From Sediminibacterium sp. (GTDB lineage Bacteria > Bacteroidota > Bacteroidia > Chitinophagales > Chitinophagaceae), in assembly GCA_007280515.1 (NCBI GenBank), contig QYPL01000003.1, forward strand, positions 1 to 64,000: 64,000 nt of DNA, in the 5' to 3' direction. Shown one piece after another: positions 18,376 to 26,663 of the stretch (position 1 is its first letter; every line of letters begins with the position of its first letter). The position numbers were made by a program, and so were the translations under genes. The notes below the pieces were generated by a model that searched no databases, had not been told where the DNA came from, and worked only from the letters and a program-made list of their open reading frames with translations.

Positions 18376-19131
18376 TTAAATATTCAAACCACCACAAGCG
18401 CTAATTACTTGTCCTGTGATATAGCTACTTAAATCACTTGCTAAAAACAAAGTAGTATTCGCAATTTCTTCTGCTTTTCCAAAACGTCCTAAAGGAATTT
18501 TATCTAAGAAAGCTTTTCCTGCATCTCCTTCATTTAAATAATGCGTCATATCGGTTTCTACAAAACCAGGCGCAATGGCATTGCATCTTATATTACGACT
18601 GCCAATTTCTAAAGCAATAGACTTTGTAAATCCAATGACACCGGCCTTGCTTGCAGCATAACTACTTTGTCCTGCATTGCCACGAATGCCAATAATAGAA
18701 CTCATATTAATAATACTACCACTTTTTGCTTTCATCATGGGGCGTATGACATGCTTGGTCATATTGTAAATACTTTTCAAATTCGTATTTATTACATCAT
18801 CCCATTGTTCTGGGGTCATACGTAATAATAAATTATCTTTTGATATACCTGCATTGTTCACACAAATATCTACGGTCCCAAAACTAGCTACCACCTCATT
18901 CACGAAACTTTCACAAGCTGTAAAATCGGCTGCATTAGTTTTATAAGCTTTTGCTTTCACGCCTAATTTTTCTATTTCAGCCACTAAATTATTTGCCTTC
19001 TCAGCACTAGTATCGCTTACATAGGTGAATGCGATATGGGCACCTTGCGCTGCTAATTTTAAAGCAATCGCTGCACCAATGCCTCTAGCGGCTCCGGTTA
19101 CAATGGCTACTTTTCCTGTTAATAGTTTCAT
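18376..19131 (-). CDS. fabG: 3-oxoacyl-ACP reductase FabG
   Basis: A 251-residue short-chain dehydrogenase. Motifs: VTGAARGIGAAIAL (NADPH binding), NNAGIS, the catalytic Ser in INMSSIIG, YAASK (Tyr-Lys pair), and the C-terminal ASDLSSYITGQVISACGGLNI characteristic of FabG. It reduces the 3-keto group in fatty acid elongation. Its ATG overlaps the stop codon of the small membrane protein gene upstream (TAATG), so the two are translationally coupled. It ends a minus-strand run beginning with lptB. A specialised ketoreductase role cannot be excluded because other fab genes are absent here. Confidence 0.92.
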   Translation of the reverse strand: MKLLTGKVAIVTGAARGIGAAIALKLAAQGAHIAFTYVSDTSAEKANNLVAEIEKLGVKAKAYKTNAADFTACESFVNEVVASFGTVDICVNNAGISKDNLLLRMTPEQWDDVINTNLKSIYNMTKHVIRPMMKAKSGSIINMSSIIGIRGNAGQSSYAASKAGVIGFTKSIALEIGSRNIRCNAIAPGFVETDMTHYLNEGDAGKAFLDKIPLGRFGKAEEIANTTLFLASDLSSYITGQVISACGGLNI

Positions 19132-19337
19132 TATTTTTTATTTTTAATAAACCAATAAGTATGCATTACCATAATACTAATATTCACAAATATAATAGGA
19201 TTATCCTGTTTTAAAAAACCATAGCCAATCCAAAGAATACTACCGGACATGTTTACTATCCTTAGTTTTCTTTGATCCTGTATGCCAAATGAACCCACTA
19301 CAACAGCGGTCGCAATCCAACCTAAGGTTTCAATCAT
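19131..19337 (-). CDS. Small membrane protein, half-SWEET/CBU_0592-like
   Basis: A 68-residue hydrophobic protein with two to three transmembrane helices: ETLGWIATAVVVGSFGI, MSGSILWIGYGFL and PIIFVNISIMVMHTYWF. The pattern, including the polar RKLRIVN loop after helix 1, resembles single-repeat SemiSWEET/PQ-loop or CBU_0592-like proteins; this is a structural resemblance, not a firm family call. The stop overlaps the fabG start (TAATG) and the gene starts 12 bp after the GH3 stop, so it belongs to that operon. Function unknown. Confidence 0.75.
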   Translation of the reverse strand: MIETLGWIATAVVVGSFGIQDQRKLRIVNMSGSILWIGYGFLKQDNPIIFVNISIMVMHTYWFIKNKK

Positions 19338-19349
19338 AGTATTTTTTTA

Positions 19350-20864
19350 TTATCCTCGTTCGTGAATTAATTTTAATTCCTCTATAAATTTACGCTCATT
19401 GGAGAGTCTGGGCACTTTGTGTTGTCCACCTAGTTTTCCTTTTTGTTTGAGCCAGTCATGAAAACAACCCGCTTTAACTGCCGTAATTTGCGGAAGGCCT
19501 AGCACAATATTTTTATGTCTCTTGGCCTCGTAGTCGCTATTGGCTGCCTGTAAATTTTTATCTAATAAAAGGGTAAAGGCTTCAAGGTCTTTGGGGTTTT
19601 CATCAAATTCAATCAACCACTCATGTGCCCCCTTATTTTGATCTGACATATAAATAGGGGCTGCTGTATACTCTTTAATCGTAAGACCTAAGGCAGAGCA
19701 GGTTTCACTAATGGCTTTATCGCTATTATCTGCAATTAGTTCCTCCCCGAAGGCATTGATAAATTGTTTTAATCTGCCACTTACTTTTATACGATAAGGG
19801 CTTCTGCTTACAAATTGAATGGTGTCTCCCACTAAATAACGCCATAGCCCTCCATTGGTACTTATAACAATGGCATAATTTTTTCCTACTACTACTTTAT
19901 TTAATCCATAAGTAATGGGATGAGGCTTTCCATATTCCTCCACCGGCATGAACTCATAAAATATGCCATGTTGTAAATAAAGTAACATACCCTCTTCATT
20001 AATTCTATCTTGCGCCGCAAAAAAACCTTCGCTGGCATTATATATTTCAATATAATTACAATTAGGTCCAATGACTTTATTGAATTGTTCTTTATAAGGT
20101 GTGAAAGAAACGCCGCCATGAATATATAATTCAAAATTGGGCCAAACTTCTTTTATGTTCTTCTTCCCTGTAATTTCTAAAATTCTTTTTAATAAAACCA
20201 AAGTCCATGTAGGCACCCCTGCAATTGAAGTGACATCTTCTTCAATGGTATTTTGTGCTAAGCTTTCTATTTTATTTTCCCATTCATCCATTAAAGCAAT
20301 CGATAATTCTGGTGTACGAATTAAGCCTGCCCAAAAAGGAGAATTTTGTAATAAAACTGCACTTAAATCACCATATTGAATATCATCTTTAATAGGATGC
20401 ACTTGATGACTTCCTCCAATCACCAGGGATTTTCCAGTGAGTAAATCACTATCGGGTAGTGCATGATAATAACTAGTGAGCACATCTTTCGATGCTTGAA
20501 AATGATTGTCTTCAATGCTTTCTTTAGTCAGTGGAATAAATTTACTTTTATCATTAGTGGTACCACTACTCTTTGCAAACCACTGTACGGGCGTGTTCCA
20601 GAGCACGCCTTCCTCTGCTTCTAAAATTTGTTCTATATAAGGTTTGAGGTCTTCGTATTCGTGAATAGGAACAGTAGCTTTAAATTTTCGAATATTAAAT
20701 ATTTCTGCAAACTGATATTTTAAACCAAACTGTGTATACTGACCATGTGTAATTAAATCTTGTAATACTTCTCTTTGTGCTGAAATAGGATCATTCACCC
20801 AATGTTCAATTTGCCCATAACGAAGGCGCGCTAATCTTGATAATGCGGGGCTAAATATTTTCAT
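19350..20864 (-). CDS. GH3 auxin-responsive promoter family acyl-adenylase
   Basis: A 504-residue protein of the GH3 family, an ANL-superfamily adenylating fold best known from plants, where it conjugates amino acids to hormones. Visible blocks are AKSSGTTNDKSKFIPLT (phosphate-binding motif), the YNASEGFFAAQD ATP motif, YLVGDTIQF and the hinge VSGRLKQFINAFGEELI. It is cytosolic and predicted to activate a carboxylic acid as the acyl-AMP and transfer it to an amine. Bacterial substrates are mostly unknown. It is 7 bp downstream of lptB and upstream of the small membrane protein and fabG, so a lipid or envelope acylation role is a reasonable inference. Confidence 0.88.
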   Translation of the reverse strand: MKIFSPALSRLARLRYGQIEHWVNDPISAQREVLQDLITHGQYTQFGLKYQFAEIFNIRKFKATVPIHEYEDLKPYIEQILEAEEGVLWNTPVQWFAKSSGTTNDKSKFIPLTKESIEDNHFQASKDVLTSYYHALPDSDLLTGKSLVIGGSHQVHPIKDDIQYGDLSAVLLQNSPFWAGLIRTPELSIALMDEWENKIESLAQNTIEEDVTSIAGVPTWTLVLLKRILEITGKKNIKEVWPNFELYIHGGVSFTPYKEQFNKVIGPNCNYIEIYNASEGFFAAQDRINEEGMLLYLQHGIFYEFMPVEEYGKPHPITYGLNKVVVGKNYAIVISTNGGLWRYLVGDTIQFVSRSPYRIKVSGRLKQFINAFGEELIADNSDKAISETCSALGLTIKEYTAAPIYMSDQNKGAHEWLIEFDENPKDLEAFTLLLDKNLQAANSDYEAKRHKNIVLGLPQITAVKAGCFHDWLKQKGKLGGQHKVPRLSNERKFIEELKLIHERG

Positions 20865-20871
20865 TAATTAC

Positions 20872-21639
20872 TTATCTTGCTTTCTGGCCCATTTCAATGA
20901 TCCAGTCTTTGCGTTTTAATTCAAAGTTGGTACCTAAGTATAAACGGCGCACTTGATCATCTTCTGCTAATTCTTCCGCAGTGCCATGTTTAAATATTTT
21001 TCCTTCTATTAATAAATAAGCTCTATCGCAAATAGAAAGTGTTTCATTTACATTATGATCTGTAATTAAAATACCAATATCTTTTAATTTTAATCTAGCT
21101 ACCACTGACTGTATATCTTCCACTGCAATCGGGTCAACTCCCGCGAAAGGTTCATCTAATAAAATAAATTTAGGATCAACAGCCAATGCTCTTGCTATTT
21201 CAGTTCTTCTTCTTTCACCTCCACTTAAACTATCGCCATTATTATTGCGTACTTGATGTAAATTAAATTCATCCAATAAACTTTCTAATTTAAATTCTCT
21301 TTCGCCCTTCGTAAGTTTGGTCATTTCTAAAACGGCCATAATATTATCAGCCACCGTTAATTTTCTAAACACACTGGCCTCTTGAGGTAAATAACCCAGG
21401 CCCATTTGTGCTCTTTTATACATGGGAAGCCTAGTAATATCTTCCTCATTTAAAAATACGCGCCCTTCATCGGGGGCAATTAAACCTACTACCATATAGA
21501 AAGTGGTGGTCTTACCAGCACCATTGGGTCCTAATAGGCCCACAATCTCACCTTGCCTTACAGAAATGCTTACTTGGTCCACTACTTTGCGGCCTTTGTA
21601 TTGCTTAATTAGTTTATCGGTATGTATAGCAAGTATCAC
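20872..21639 (-). CDS. lptB: LPS export ABC transporter ATP-binding protein LptB
   Basis: A 255-residue ATPase with Walker [18 protein letters not shown]-loop [13 protein letters not shown], signature [16 protein letters not shown], Walker [14 protein letters not shown] and the H-loop ITDHNV. The EASVFRKL and [13 protein letters not shown] strings are specific to LptB, which powers extraction of LPS from the inner membrane with LptFG. The start is GTG at 21639 preceded by a TATTTTTG element. A C-terminal tail of about 15 residues ([11 protein letters not shown]) extends past the usual end. It shares an intergenic region with divergent metF and begins the lptB-GH3-fabG run. Confidence 0.94.
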   Translation of the reverse strand: MILAIHTDKLIKQYKGRKVVDQVSISVRQGEIVGLLGPNGAGKTTTFYMVVGLIAPDEGRVFLNEEDITRLPMYKRAQMGLGYLPQEASVFRKLTVADNIMAVLEMTKLTKGEREFKLESLLDEFNLHQVRNNNGDSLSGGERRRTEIARALAVDPKFILLDEPFAGVDPIAVEDIQSVVARLKLKDIGILITDHNVNETLSICDRAYLLIEGKIFKHGTAEELAEDDQVRRLYLGTNFELKRKDWIIEMGQKAR

Positions 21640-21653
21640 AATAGAAATTTACA

Positions 21654-21661
21654 CAAAAATA
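21654..21661 (-). promoter_or_regulatory. -7 promoter element for lptB
   Basis: Minus-strand TATTTTTG, an exact TAnnTTTG match, 14 bp upstream of the GTG start. Confidence 0.55.
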
Positions 21662-21704
21662 AGGGTAAATAGGGCTTTTCGACCTATAGCTTAATAATAT
21701 TATA

Positions 21705-21712
21705 TATTTTTG
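21705..21712 (+). promoter_or_regulatory. -7 promoter element for metF
   Basis: TATTTTTG, an exact TAnnTTTG match, 66 bp upstream of the metF ATG; it predicts a leader of about 60 nt. Confidence 0.5.
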
Positions 21713-21723
21713 CAGCATAGCGT

Positions 21724-21772
21724 CTTGCGTTAGGTTTCTATTTAGAAACAACCCAAACACTAGTAAAGCAAA
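21724..21772 (+). promoter_or_regulatory. Possible structured 5' leader of metF
   Basis: Within the predicted short leader, GTTTCTA (21734-21740) pairs with TAGAAAC (21743-21749). Around it TTGC (21725-21728) can pair with GCAA (21768-21771) and TAG (21731-21733) with CTA (21760-21762), giving a compact fold that ends 7 nt before the ATG. I cannot match it to a known SAM, cobalamin or folate riboswitch consensus. AT-rich sequence can give such pairings by chance. Confidence 0.25.
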
Positions 21773-21778
21773 TTGTAT

Positions 21779-22732
21779 ATGAAGGTGACGGAACATTTGG
21801 CGAAGGCCAAAGATACATTGGTATCATTTGAGGTATTACCTCCTCTTAAAGGTAAAACCATTTCTTACATATATGAACACTTAGATCCTCTAATGGAATT
21901 TAAGCCTTCATGGATTAATGTAACTTATCACCGCAGTGAAACTGTTTTAAGAAAAAGAGAAGATGGTACAGAAGAAAAAGTAGATGTGCGAAAGCGTCCA
22001 GGCACGGTGGGCATTTGTGCGGCCATAATGAACCATTATAATGTAGATGCTGTACCACATATTATTTGTGGCGGGTTTTCTAAAAGAGAAACAGAAGATG
22101 CTTTAATTGATTTACAATTTTTAGGCATTGATAATTTATTAGTTTTAAGAGGAGACGCTGAAAAAAATCAAAAAACATTTGTTCCAGAACCTAATGGCAA
22201 TAAGCAAGCCCTTGAATTATTAGAACAAGTGGTTGGATTAAATAAAGGAGAATACTTAGATAAGGATATTGTGAACGGAAGCAAGACAAATTTTTGTATG
22301 GGCGTATCGGGTTATCCTGAAAAACATTTTGAAGCGCCTAGTATGGAATTTGATTTAGCACGTGCTAAGGAGAAAATAGATGCAGGTGCTGAATACATTA
22401 TGACACAAATGTTTTTTGACAATAAAAAATATTTCGACTATGTAGACGCTTGCAGAAGCATAGGTATAACTGTTCCTATTATTCCAGGCCTCAAACCTAT
22501 TACCAATAAAAAGCAGTTAACTATTTTACCGAATATTTTTTATGTAGATATTCCTTCGGATTTAAAAAATGCGATGTTAGCAGCTACTACCGATGAAGCT
22601 TGCGAACAAGTAGGAACAGAGTGGTTAATTATGCAATGCAAGGAGCTGAAAGCCGCTGGTGTGCCGGTTTTACATTACTATACCCTGGGTAAACCAAAGG
22701 TGGTAAGAGATGTAGTGGCCGCTGTATTTTAA
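21779..22732 (+). CDS. metF: 5,10-methylenetetrahydrofolate reductase
   Basis: A 317-residue flavoenzyme reducing methylene-THF to methyl-THF for methionine synthesis. Motifs: FEVLPPLKG near the N-terminus, WINVTYHRSE, VPHIICGGFSKRETEDAL, NLLVLRGD, VSGYPEKHFEAP, AGAEYIMTQMFFDN and PGLKPITNKKQL. I use the ATG at 21779; an upstream TTG at 21773 in the same frame would add only two residues and lacks support. No methionine synthase gene is adjacent. A tandem 9-bp repeat and a small hairpin follow the stop codon. Confidence 0.95.
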   Translation: MKVTEHLAKAKDTLVSFEVLPPLKGKTISYIYEHLDPLMEFKPSWINVTYHRSETVLRKREDGTEEKVDVRKRPGTVGICAAIMNHYNVDAVPHIICGGFSKRETEDALIDLQFLGIDNLLVLRGDAEKNQKTFVPEPNGNKQALELLEQVVGLNKGEYLDKDIVNGSKTNFCMGVSGYPEKHFEAPSMEFDLARAKEKIDAGAEYIMTQMFFDNKKYFDYVDACRSIGITVPIIPGLKPITNKKQLTILPNIFYVDIPSDLKNAMLAATTDEACEQVGTEWLIMQCKELKAAGVPVLHYYTLGKPKVVRDVVAAVF

Positions 22733-22740
22733 TTGAGTAA

Positions 22741-22767
22741 TCAAAGCAATCAAAGCAATCAAAGCAA
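22741..22767 (+). repeat. Tandem 9-bp repeat, three copies
   Basis: Three exact head-to-tail copies of TCAAAGCAA just after the metF stop. The third runs into AAAGCAATGCTTTTG, a small hairpin with a T-rich tail that may terminate metF. Three units of 9 bp with no spacers is a simple repeat, not a CRISPR array. Confidence 0.8.
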
Positions 22768-22791
22768 TGCTTTTGTTAAGAACCATCACTA

Positions 22792-24279
22792 TCATTTCTT
22801 TTTATTTGTATTTACTAAGAAATCATTGAATTGTTCTAAGCTTAAATTTTTAGCAATAATTTTTTTATTACTATCTAATAAATAAAAAGTAGGTGTTTTA
22901 AATACATCATACTGTTGACGAATGGTGGTAGGTAGTCCCGCTTTTATTTCTTTGTTTAAATCCTCTTCCGTTTGATAGGCGTGGGTCCAATTTTCTAAAT
23001 GATTTTCTTTAATAAAGTTTTTCCAAGCCACTAATTCTTTAAAATTAATATTGACTGAAAATATTTTTACATTCAAATCTTTCCAAGAAGCTTTGTAAAA
23101 AGAATCGAGTCTTGGAATTTCTATTTTACAGTGACTACAAGTGGGGTCCCAAAAAGCAAGAAGGGTATAAGTTGCTTTTTGATCATACAAAGAAACTTTT
23201 TTATTTTCAGGGCTGTTAATAATTAGGCCTGGTGCGGCTAAGCCCAACTGATTGGCCATCATACTATAGGCCCTTTCTGTAATAGATTTCTTGGAAGCTT
23301 CATTTAAAAGTACTGTATCGCCTTTGGCAAAAAAGTTTTGAAACAGGTGTAAAAAAACTTTTTCTTGTCCCATAAATTCTGGCGCAATATATTTATTAGT
23401 AAATTTAAATAGTAAAAAAGGATAAATTTCTTTACCTGTTTTAGCCACCGTTAATATATATTGTAACTCTTCAATAATAGAATCGGGTTCGCGGGAAACA
23501 TAGTTTTTAAAATATTCATCTAGCTTTTCTTCAAAAAAAGGGGTGCGAAGTAAACGGTTATCATTAAAAACCACATTATCCCAAAAATGATTTTTTACAT
23601 AATAGTAAGGATACAGTGAATCTTGTTTACCATTGATACTAGGCACGGCCGGGGCTTCTGGGCGTTGCATCACATTTAAAAAAAAGCTAGTCATAGTGCC
23701 TGGATTTGTTTTAATCACATTCGCTCTTGCTGCTTTTACTTCTTTATCTTTTGTTAAATACAATTCTTTAAAGCTTGCAGAATCTTTGGCATTCGTAGCA
23801 GTCTTGTATTTATTTTCAATGCTACTTAATTGCATGCCCAATTCATTAATTGATTTTGAGTAAGCTTTAAAAATATCATTTTCTGTAGAGCCTATAATTT
23901 GAAATGTATTTATAGCCGCGGTATCTGCAATAATTTTAAAATGTTGTGATTCATCTACTAAAAAATCAAATAAAATAGAATACTTAGGCGAAACTAGAAA
24001 ATAAATGCCTGGCGTTAATTTAGTTTTAGATTCAAATACGCCCTCGCTTTTAGCATTTAATAAAGCAGAATCGGCTAAAACCCTACTTTTGCCATAGTTG
24101 GTTCCTATATAAATTTTTGTGTTTTGATAAGGTTTTAAAACTATTTTTATGGAGTGTCCTACTAGTGCAGCACTCGTCATTGTTTTAGCCTTCGTACTTT
24201 CCGGCCCCTTCGTATTTTGGGCAATTAACAAATTAGGTAATAGAAGGTTCGCCATGAATGCATATACTAATTTTCTCAT
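22792..24279 (-). CDS. TlpA-like exported thioredoxin-domain protein
   Basis: A 495-residue protein with an N-terminal signal sequence (LVYAFMANLLLPNLLIAQ). Residues about 40-330 are a long Bacteroidota-type N-terminal region (DUF4369/DUF5106-like) rich in Lys, Asn and Phe. The C-terminal thioredoxin domain (about 345-495) contains DPTCSHCKIE with the redox pair Cys381/Cys384 and the cis-Pro motif KTPTFYLLD. Such proteins act in the periplasm as thiol-disulfide reductants, for example in cytochrome c maturation. Substrates are unknown. Monocistronic, convergent with metF. Confidence 0.85.
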   Translation of the reverse strand: MRKLVYAFMANLLLPNLLIAQNTKGPESTKAKTMTSAALVGHSIKIVLKPYQNTKIYIGTNYGKSRVLADSALLNAKSEGVFESKTKLTPGIYFLVSPKYSILFDFLVDESQHFKIIADTAAINTFQIIGSTENDIFKAYSKSINELGMQLSSIENKYKTATNAKDSASFKELYLTKDKEVKAARANVIKTNPGTMTSFFLNVMQRPEAPAVPSINGKQDSLYPYYYVKNHFWDNVVFNDNRLLRTPFFEEKLDEYFKNYVSREPDSIIEELQYILTVAKTGKEIYPFLLFKFTNKYIAPEFMGQEKVFLHLFQNFFAKGDTVLLNEASKKSITERAYSMMANQLGLAAPGLIINSPENKKVSLYDQKATYTLLAFWDPTCSHCKIEIPRLDSFYKASWKDLNVKIFSVNINFKELVAWKNFIKENHLENWTHAYQTEEDLNKEIKAGLPTTIRQQYDVFKTPTFYLLDSNKKIIAKNLSLEQFNDFLVNTNKKK

Positions 24280-24354
24280 CGGTTCCTTGTTTATTTTCTT
24301 TATAAAAGCTAGGTAAAAATAACAATATATACCTTAAATATAATGCTTGGGTAG

Positions 24355-24362
24355 TACCTTTG
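24355..24362 (+). promoter_or_regulatory. -7 promoter element of rlmD, predicting a leaderless mRNA
   Basis: TACCTTTG, an exact TAnnTTTG match, is followed by five bases and then GTG at 24368. It lies inside the longer reading frame that begins at TTG 24347, so it argues for the GTG start and a transcript without a 5' leader. Confidence 0.5.
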
Positions 24363-24367
24363 TTTCC

Positions 24368-25813
24368 GTGAGAAAATTTAAACAAGCCCCTTTATTAGAA
24401 AAAGTATTAATTGAAGATTATGCCGCAGAGGGCAAGTCACTAGCTAGAGTGGATGGTAAGGTTATATTTGTAGAAGGTGCCGTACCGGGCGATATTGTAG
24501 ATATTCAACTTCAAAAAAACAAGGCCGATTGGGCAGAGGGCTTTGTAAAACATTTTCACTCTTATTCGAGTATTAGAGTCACTCCTTTTTGTAGTCATTT
24601 CGGAGTATGTGGCGGTTGTCAATGGCAGATGCTTCCTTATGAACAACAATTGGTGTATAAGCATAAACAAGTGGTAGATAATTTAACTAGAATTGCGAAA
24701 GTGACTCTGCCAACTATTGAGCCTATAATGGGTGCTGAGCAAACTCAGGGCTATAGAAATAAAGTGGAGTATACTTTTGCCACCGAAAAATTTATTCCCT
24801 TTTCTGAATTTAAGGCCATGAAGGCAGCTGCTGAAAATGGAGACATAAGTATACTAGAAAAAGCCCCGGGGGTGGCAGGATTTCATGCCAGAGGTTTTTT
24901 TGAAAAAGTAGTAGAAGTGGATAAATGTTATTTACAATCAGAACCCACCAACGATTTAAGAAAAGCAGTAGCAGCGTTTGCAATAGAAAATGAAATGCCT
25001 TTTTATAATATTAAACAGCACACCGGTTGGGTGCGTAATATGTTTATTCGTAATACCACCAAGGGAGAGTGGATGGTGAATTTAATTCTGGGTTATGAGG
25101 CTAAAGAAAAACGCGAAGAACTATTTAATTTATTATTAGAACGTTTTCCGCAAATTTCTACCTTATTATATACCATTAATGGTAAACGCAATGATAGTAT
25201 GCAGGACCTTGTTCCTCAATTATATTCAGGCAGTGGCTATATCACAGAGAACTTGGAAGACTTTCAATTTAAGATAAGTCCTAAATCATTTTTTCAAACC
25301 AATTCAAAGCAGGCAGAAAAATTATATCAAGTCACACGCAATTTTGCTGAACTCAGCGGTAAAGAAATTGTGTATGATTTATACTGTGGTACTGGCAGCA
25401 TTGGCATATTTTGTAGTAAAAATGCAAAAAAAATTATTGGTGTGGAAGTAGTAGAAGAAGCGATTGAAGATGCTAAAATAAATGCAAGTTTAAATAATTT
25501 AACAGAGACTGCATTTTTTGCAGGCGATGTAATAAAAATATGTGACGATACATTTTTTGAAACCCATGGAAAGCCCGATGTAATTATTACCGATCCTCCA
25601 AGAGCAGGCATGCACGAGAAACTAGTGCATAAATTATTAGCTATGGAAGCACCCATTATAGTGTATGTAAGTTGTAACCCTGCTACTCAGGCAAGAGACT
25701 TATCTTTATTAAATGAAAAGTATACGGTTACTAAAATTCAGCCCGTCGATATGTTTCCGCATACACTTCATATAGAAAATGTAGTTCAATTAAAAAGAAA
25801 AGACTTACTATAA
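24368..25813 (+). CDS. rlmD: 23S rRNA (uracil-C5)-methyltransferase, RlmD/RumA family
   Basis: About 481 residues from GTG 24368. An N-terminal TRAM domain (about 8-65) is followed by a 4Fe-4S cysteine cluster, Cys75, Cys81 and Cys84 (CSHFGVCGGCQWQ), with a later Cys in VDKCYL. The SAM-binding motif is VYDLYCGTGSIGIF and the catalytic Cys lies in YVSCNPATQARDL. The family methylates U1939 of 23S rRNA (RlmD) or U747 (RlmC); I cannot tell these apart here with certainty. It starts a run with two rhomboid genes and an EEP gene. The start is chosen from promoter position. Confidence 0.9.
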   Translation: MRKFKQAPLLEKVLIEDYAAEGKSLARVDGKVIFVEGAVPGDIVDIQLQKNKADWAEGFVKHFHSYSSIRVTPFCSHFGVCGGCQWQMLPYEQQLVYKHKQVVDNLTRIAKVTLPTIEPIMGAEQTQGYRNKVEYTFATEKFIPFSEFKAMKAAAENGDISILEKAPGVAGFHARGFFEKVVEVDKCYLQSEPTNDLRKAVAAFAIENEMPFYNIKQHTGWVRNMFIRNTTKGEWMVNLILGYEAKEKREELFNLLLERFPQISTLLYTINGKRNDSMQDLVPQLYSGSGYITENLEDFQFKISPKSFFQTNSKQAEKLYQVTRNFAELSGKEIVYDLYCGTGSIGIFCSKNAKKIIGVEVVEEAIEDAKINASLNNLTETAFFAGDVIKICDDTFFETHGKPDVIITDPPRAGMHEKLVHKLLAMEAPIIVYVSCNPATQARDLSLLNEKYTVTKIQPVDMFPHTLHIENVVQLKRKDLL

Positions 25814-25835
25814 CATAATACGCAAATTATAAAGC

Positions 25836-26663
25836 ATGACGCAATTTAGGCCCACCCGATTTGAAGTTCTTCCTACCATTATAAAAAACTTATTAATTAT
25901 TAATGGGCTTGTGTTTTTAGCACAAAACACTTTTGCGGGACCTACCAGTTCTTTTTCTTTCGAAGATTATTTTGCTCTACATGCATGGCAGAGCGATTTA
26001 TACAAGCCTTGGCAATTAATTACACATATGTTTTTGCACGGAGACTTTTCTCATATACTAGGTAATATGTTTGCTTTATGGATGTTCGGTTCTATACTTG
26101 AAAATGTTTGGGGCCCTAAAAGGTTTTTACTTTTTTATATGCTCTGCGGTGTAGGTGCAGCAGTCATACACTTAGCTATTCTCTCTTATCAACTCGTGCC
26201 TTTAACCAATGAATACGAGCGCTTAATAATGCTTAGTAAAACCAACGGCCCAGGCTTTACAGATGCAGTATTTAACTATTCAGCTAAACATCATATACCA
26301 CTTACACAAATACTAGCTGAAAATAAAGTGAATCTTTCTACTCCAGGTTTGGCACCGCAACTCATGGACTTAATCACTAGCTACTACAATAAAACCATTG
26401 GTACCGCTACCTTGGGTGCTAGTGGTGCAGTCTTTGGTATTTTAATTGCCTTTGTTTATTTATTTCCCAATACCTATATCTATATTTATTTTCTATTTCC
26501 TGTTAAAGCAAAATGGTTAGGTATTGCGTATTTTGCTTTTGAATTATTTAAAGGCATACAGAATGCAGCAGGAGACAATGTGGCCAGATGGGCCCATGTG
26601 GGAGGCGCTGTCATTGGTTTTATATTGGTCTATATTTGGAAAAAGAAAGGAACATCTTACTAA
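25836..26663 (+). CDS. Rhomboid-family intramembrane serine protease (catalytic residues present)
   Basis: A 275-residue polytopic membrane protein. The catalytic Ser196 is in the GASG motif (ATLGASGAVFG) and the partner His254 in RWAHVGGAVIGF. HMFLHGDFSHILGNM supplies the conserved H-x-x-x-N loop. An insert of about 70 residues, mostly hydrophilic, separates helices 3 and 4 (about 120-190) and is longer than in GlpG-type rhomboids. It cleaves transmembrane substrates within the inner membrane; substrates are unknown. It lies 22 bp after rlmD, and its stop overlaps the start of a second, degenerate rhomboid (TAATG). Confidence 0.92.
   Translation: MTQFRPTRFEVLPTIIKNLLIINGLVFLAQNTFAGPTSSFSFEDYFALHAWQSDLYKPWQLITHMFLHGDFSHILGNMFALWMFGSILENVWGPKRFLLFYMLCGVGAAVIHLAILSYQLVPLTNEYERLIMLSKTNGPGFTDAVFNYSAKHHIPLTQILAENKVNLSTPGLAPQLMDLITSYYNKTIGTATLGASGAVFGILIAFVYLFPNTYIYIYFLFPVKAKWLGIAYFAFELFKGIQNAAGDNVARWAHVGGAVIGFILVYIWKKKGTSY

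Noticed and set aside
21713..21778. SAM-II-type riboswitch upstream of metF
   Set aside because: The leader has a suitable size, but I could not align its loops and conserved bases with the SAM-II consensus; kept only as an unnamed structured leader.
22741..22767. Repeat considered as a CRISPR array
   Set aside because: Units are 9 bp, directly adjacent and without spacers; no cas genes are present.
24347..24367. TTG start for rlmD
   Set aside because: It would place the exact promoter octamer inside the coding sequence; GTG 24368 fits better.
26588..26662. Upstream extension of the second rhomboid gene overlapping the first by 75 bp
   Set aside because: The extension is just the first gene read in another frame; the ATG in the TAATG overlap is the natural start.
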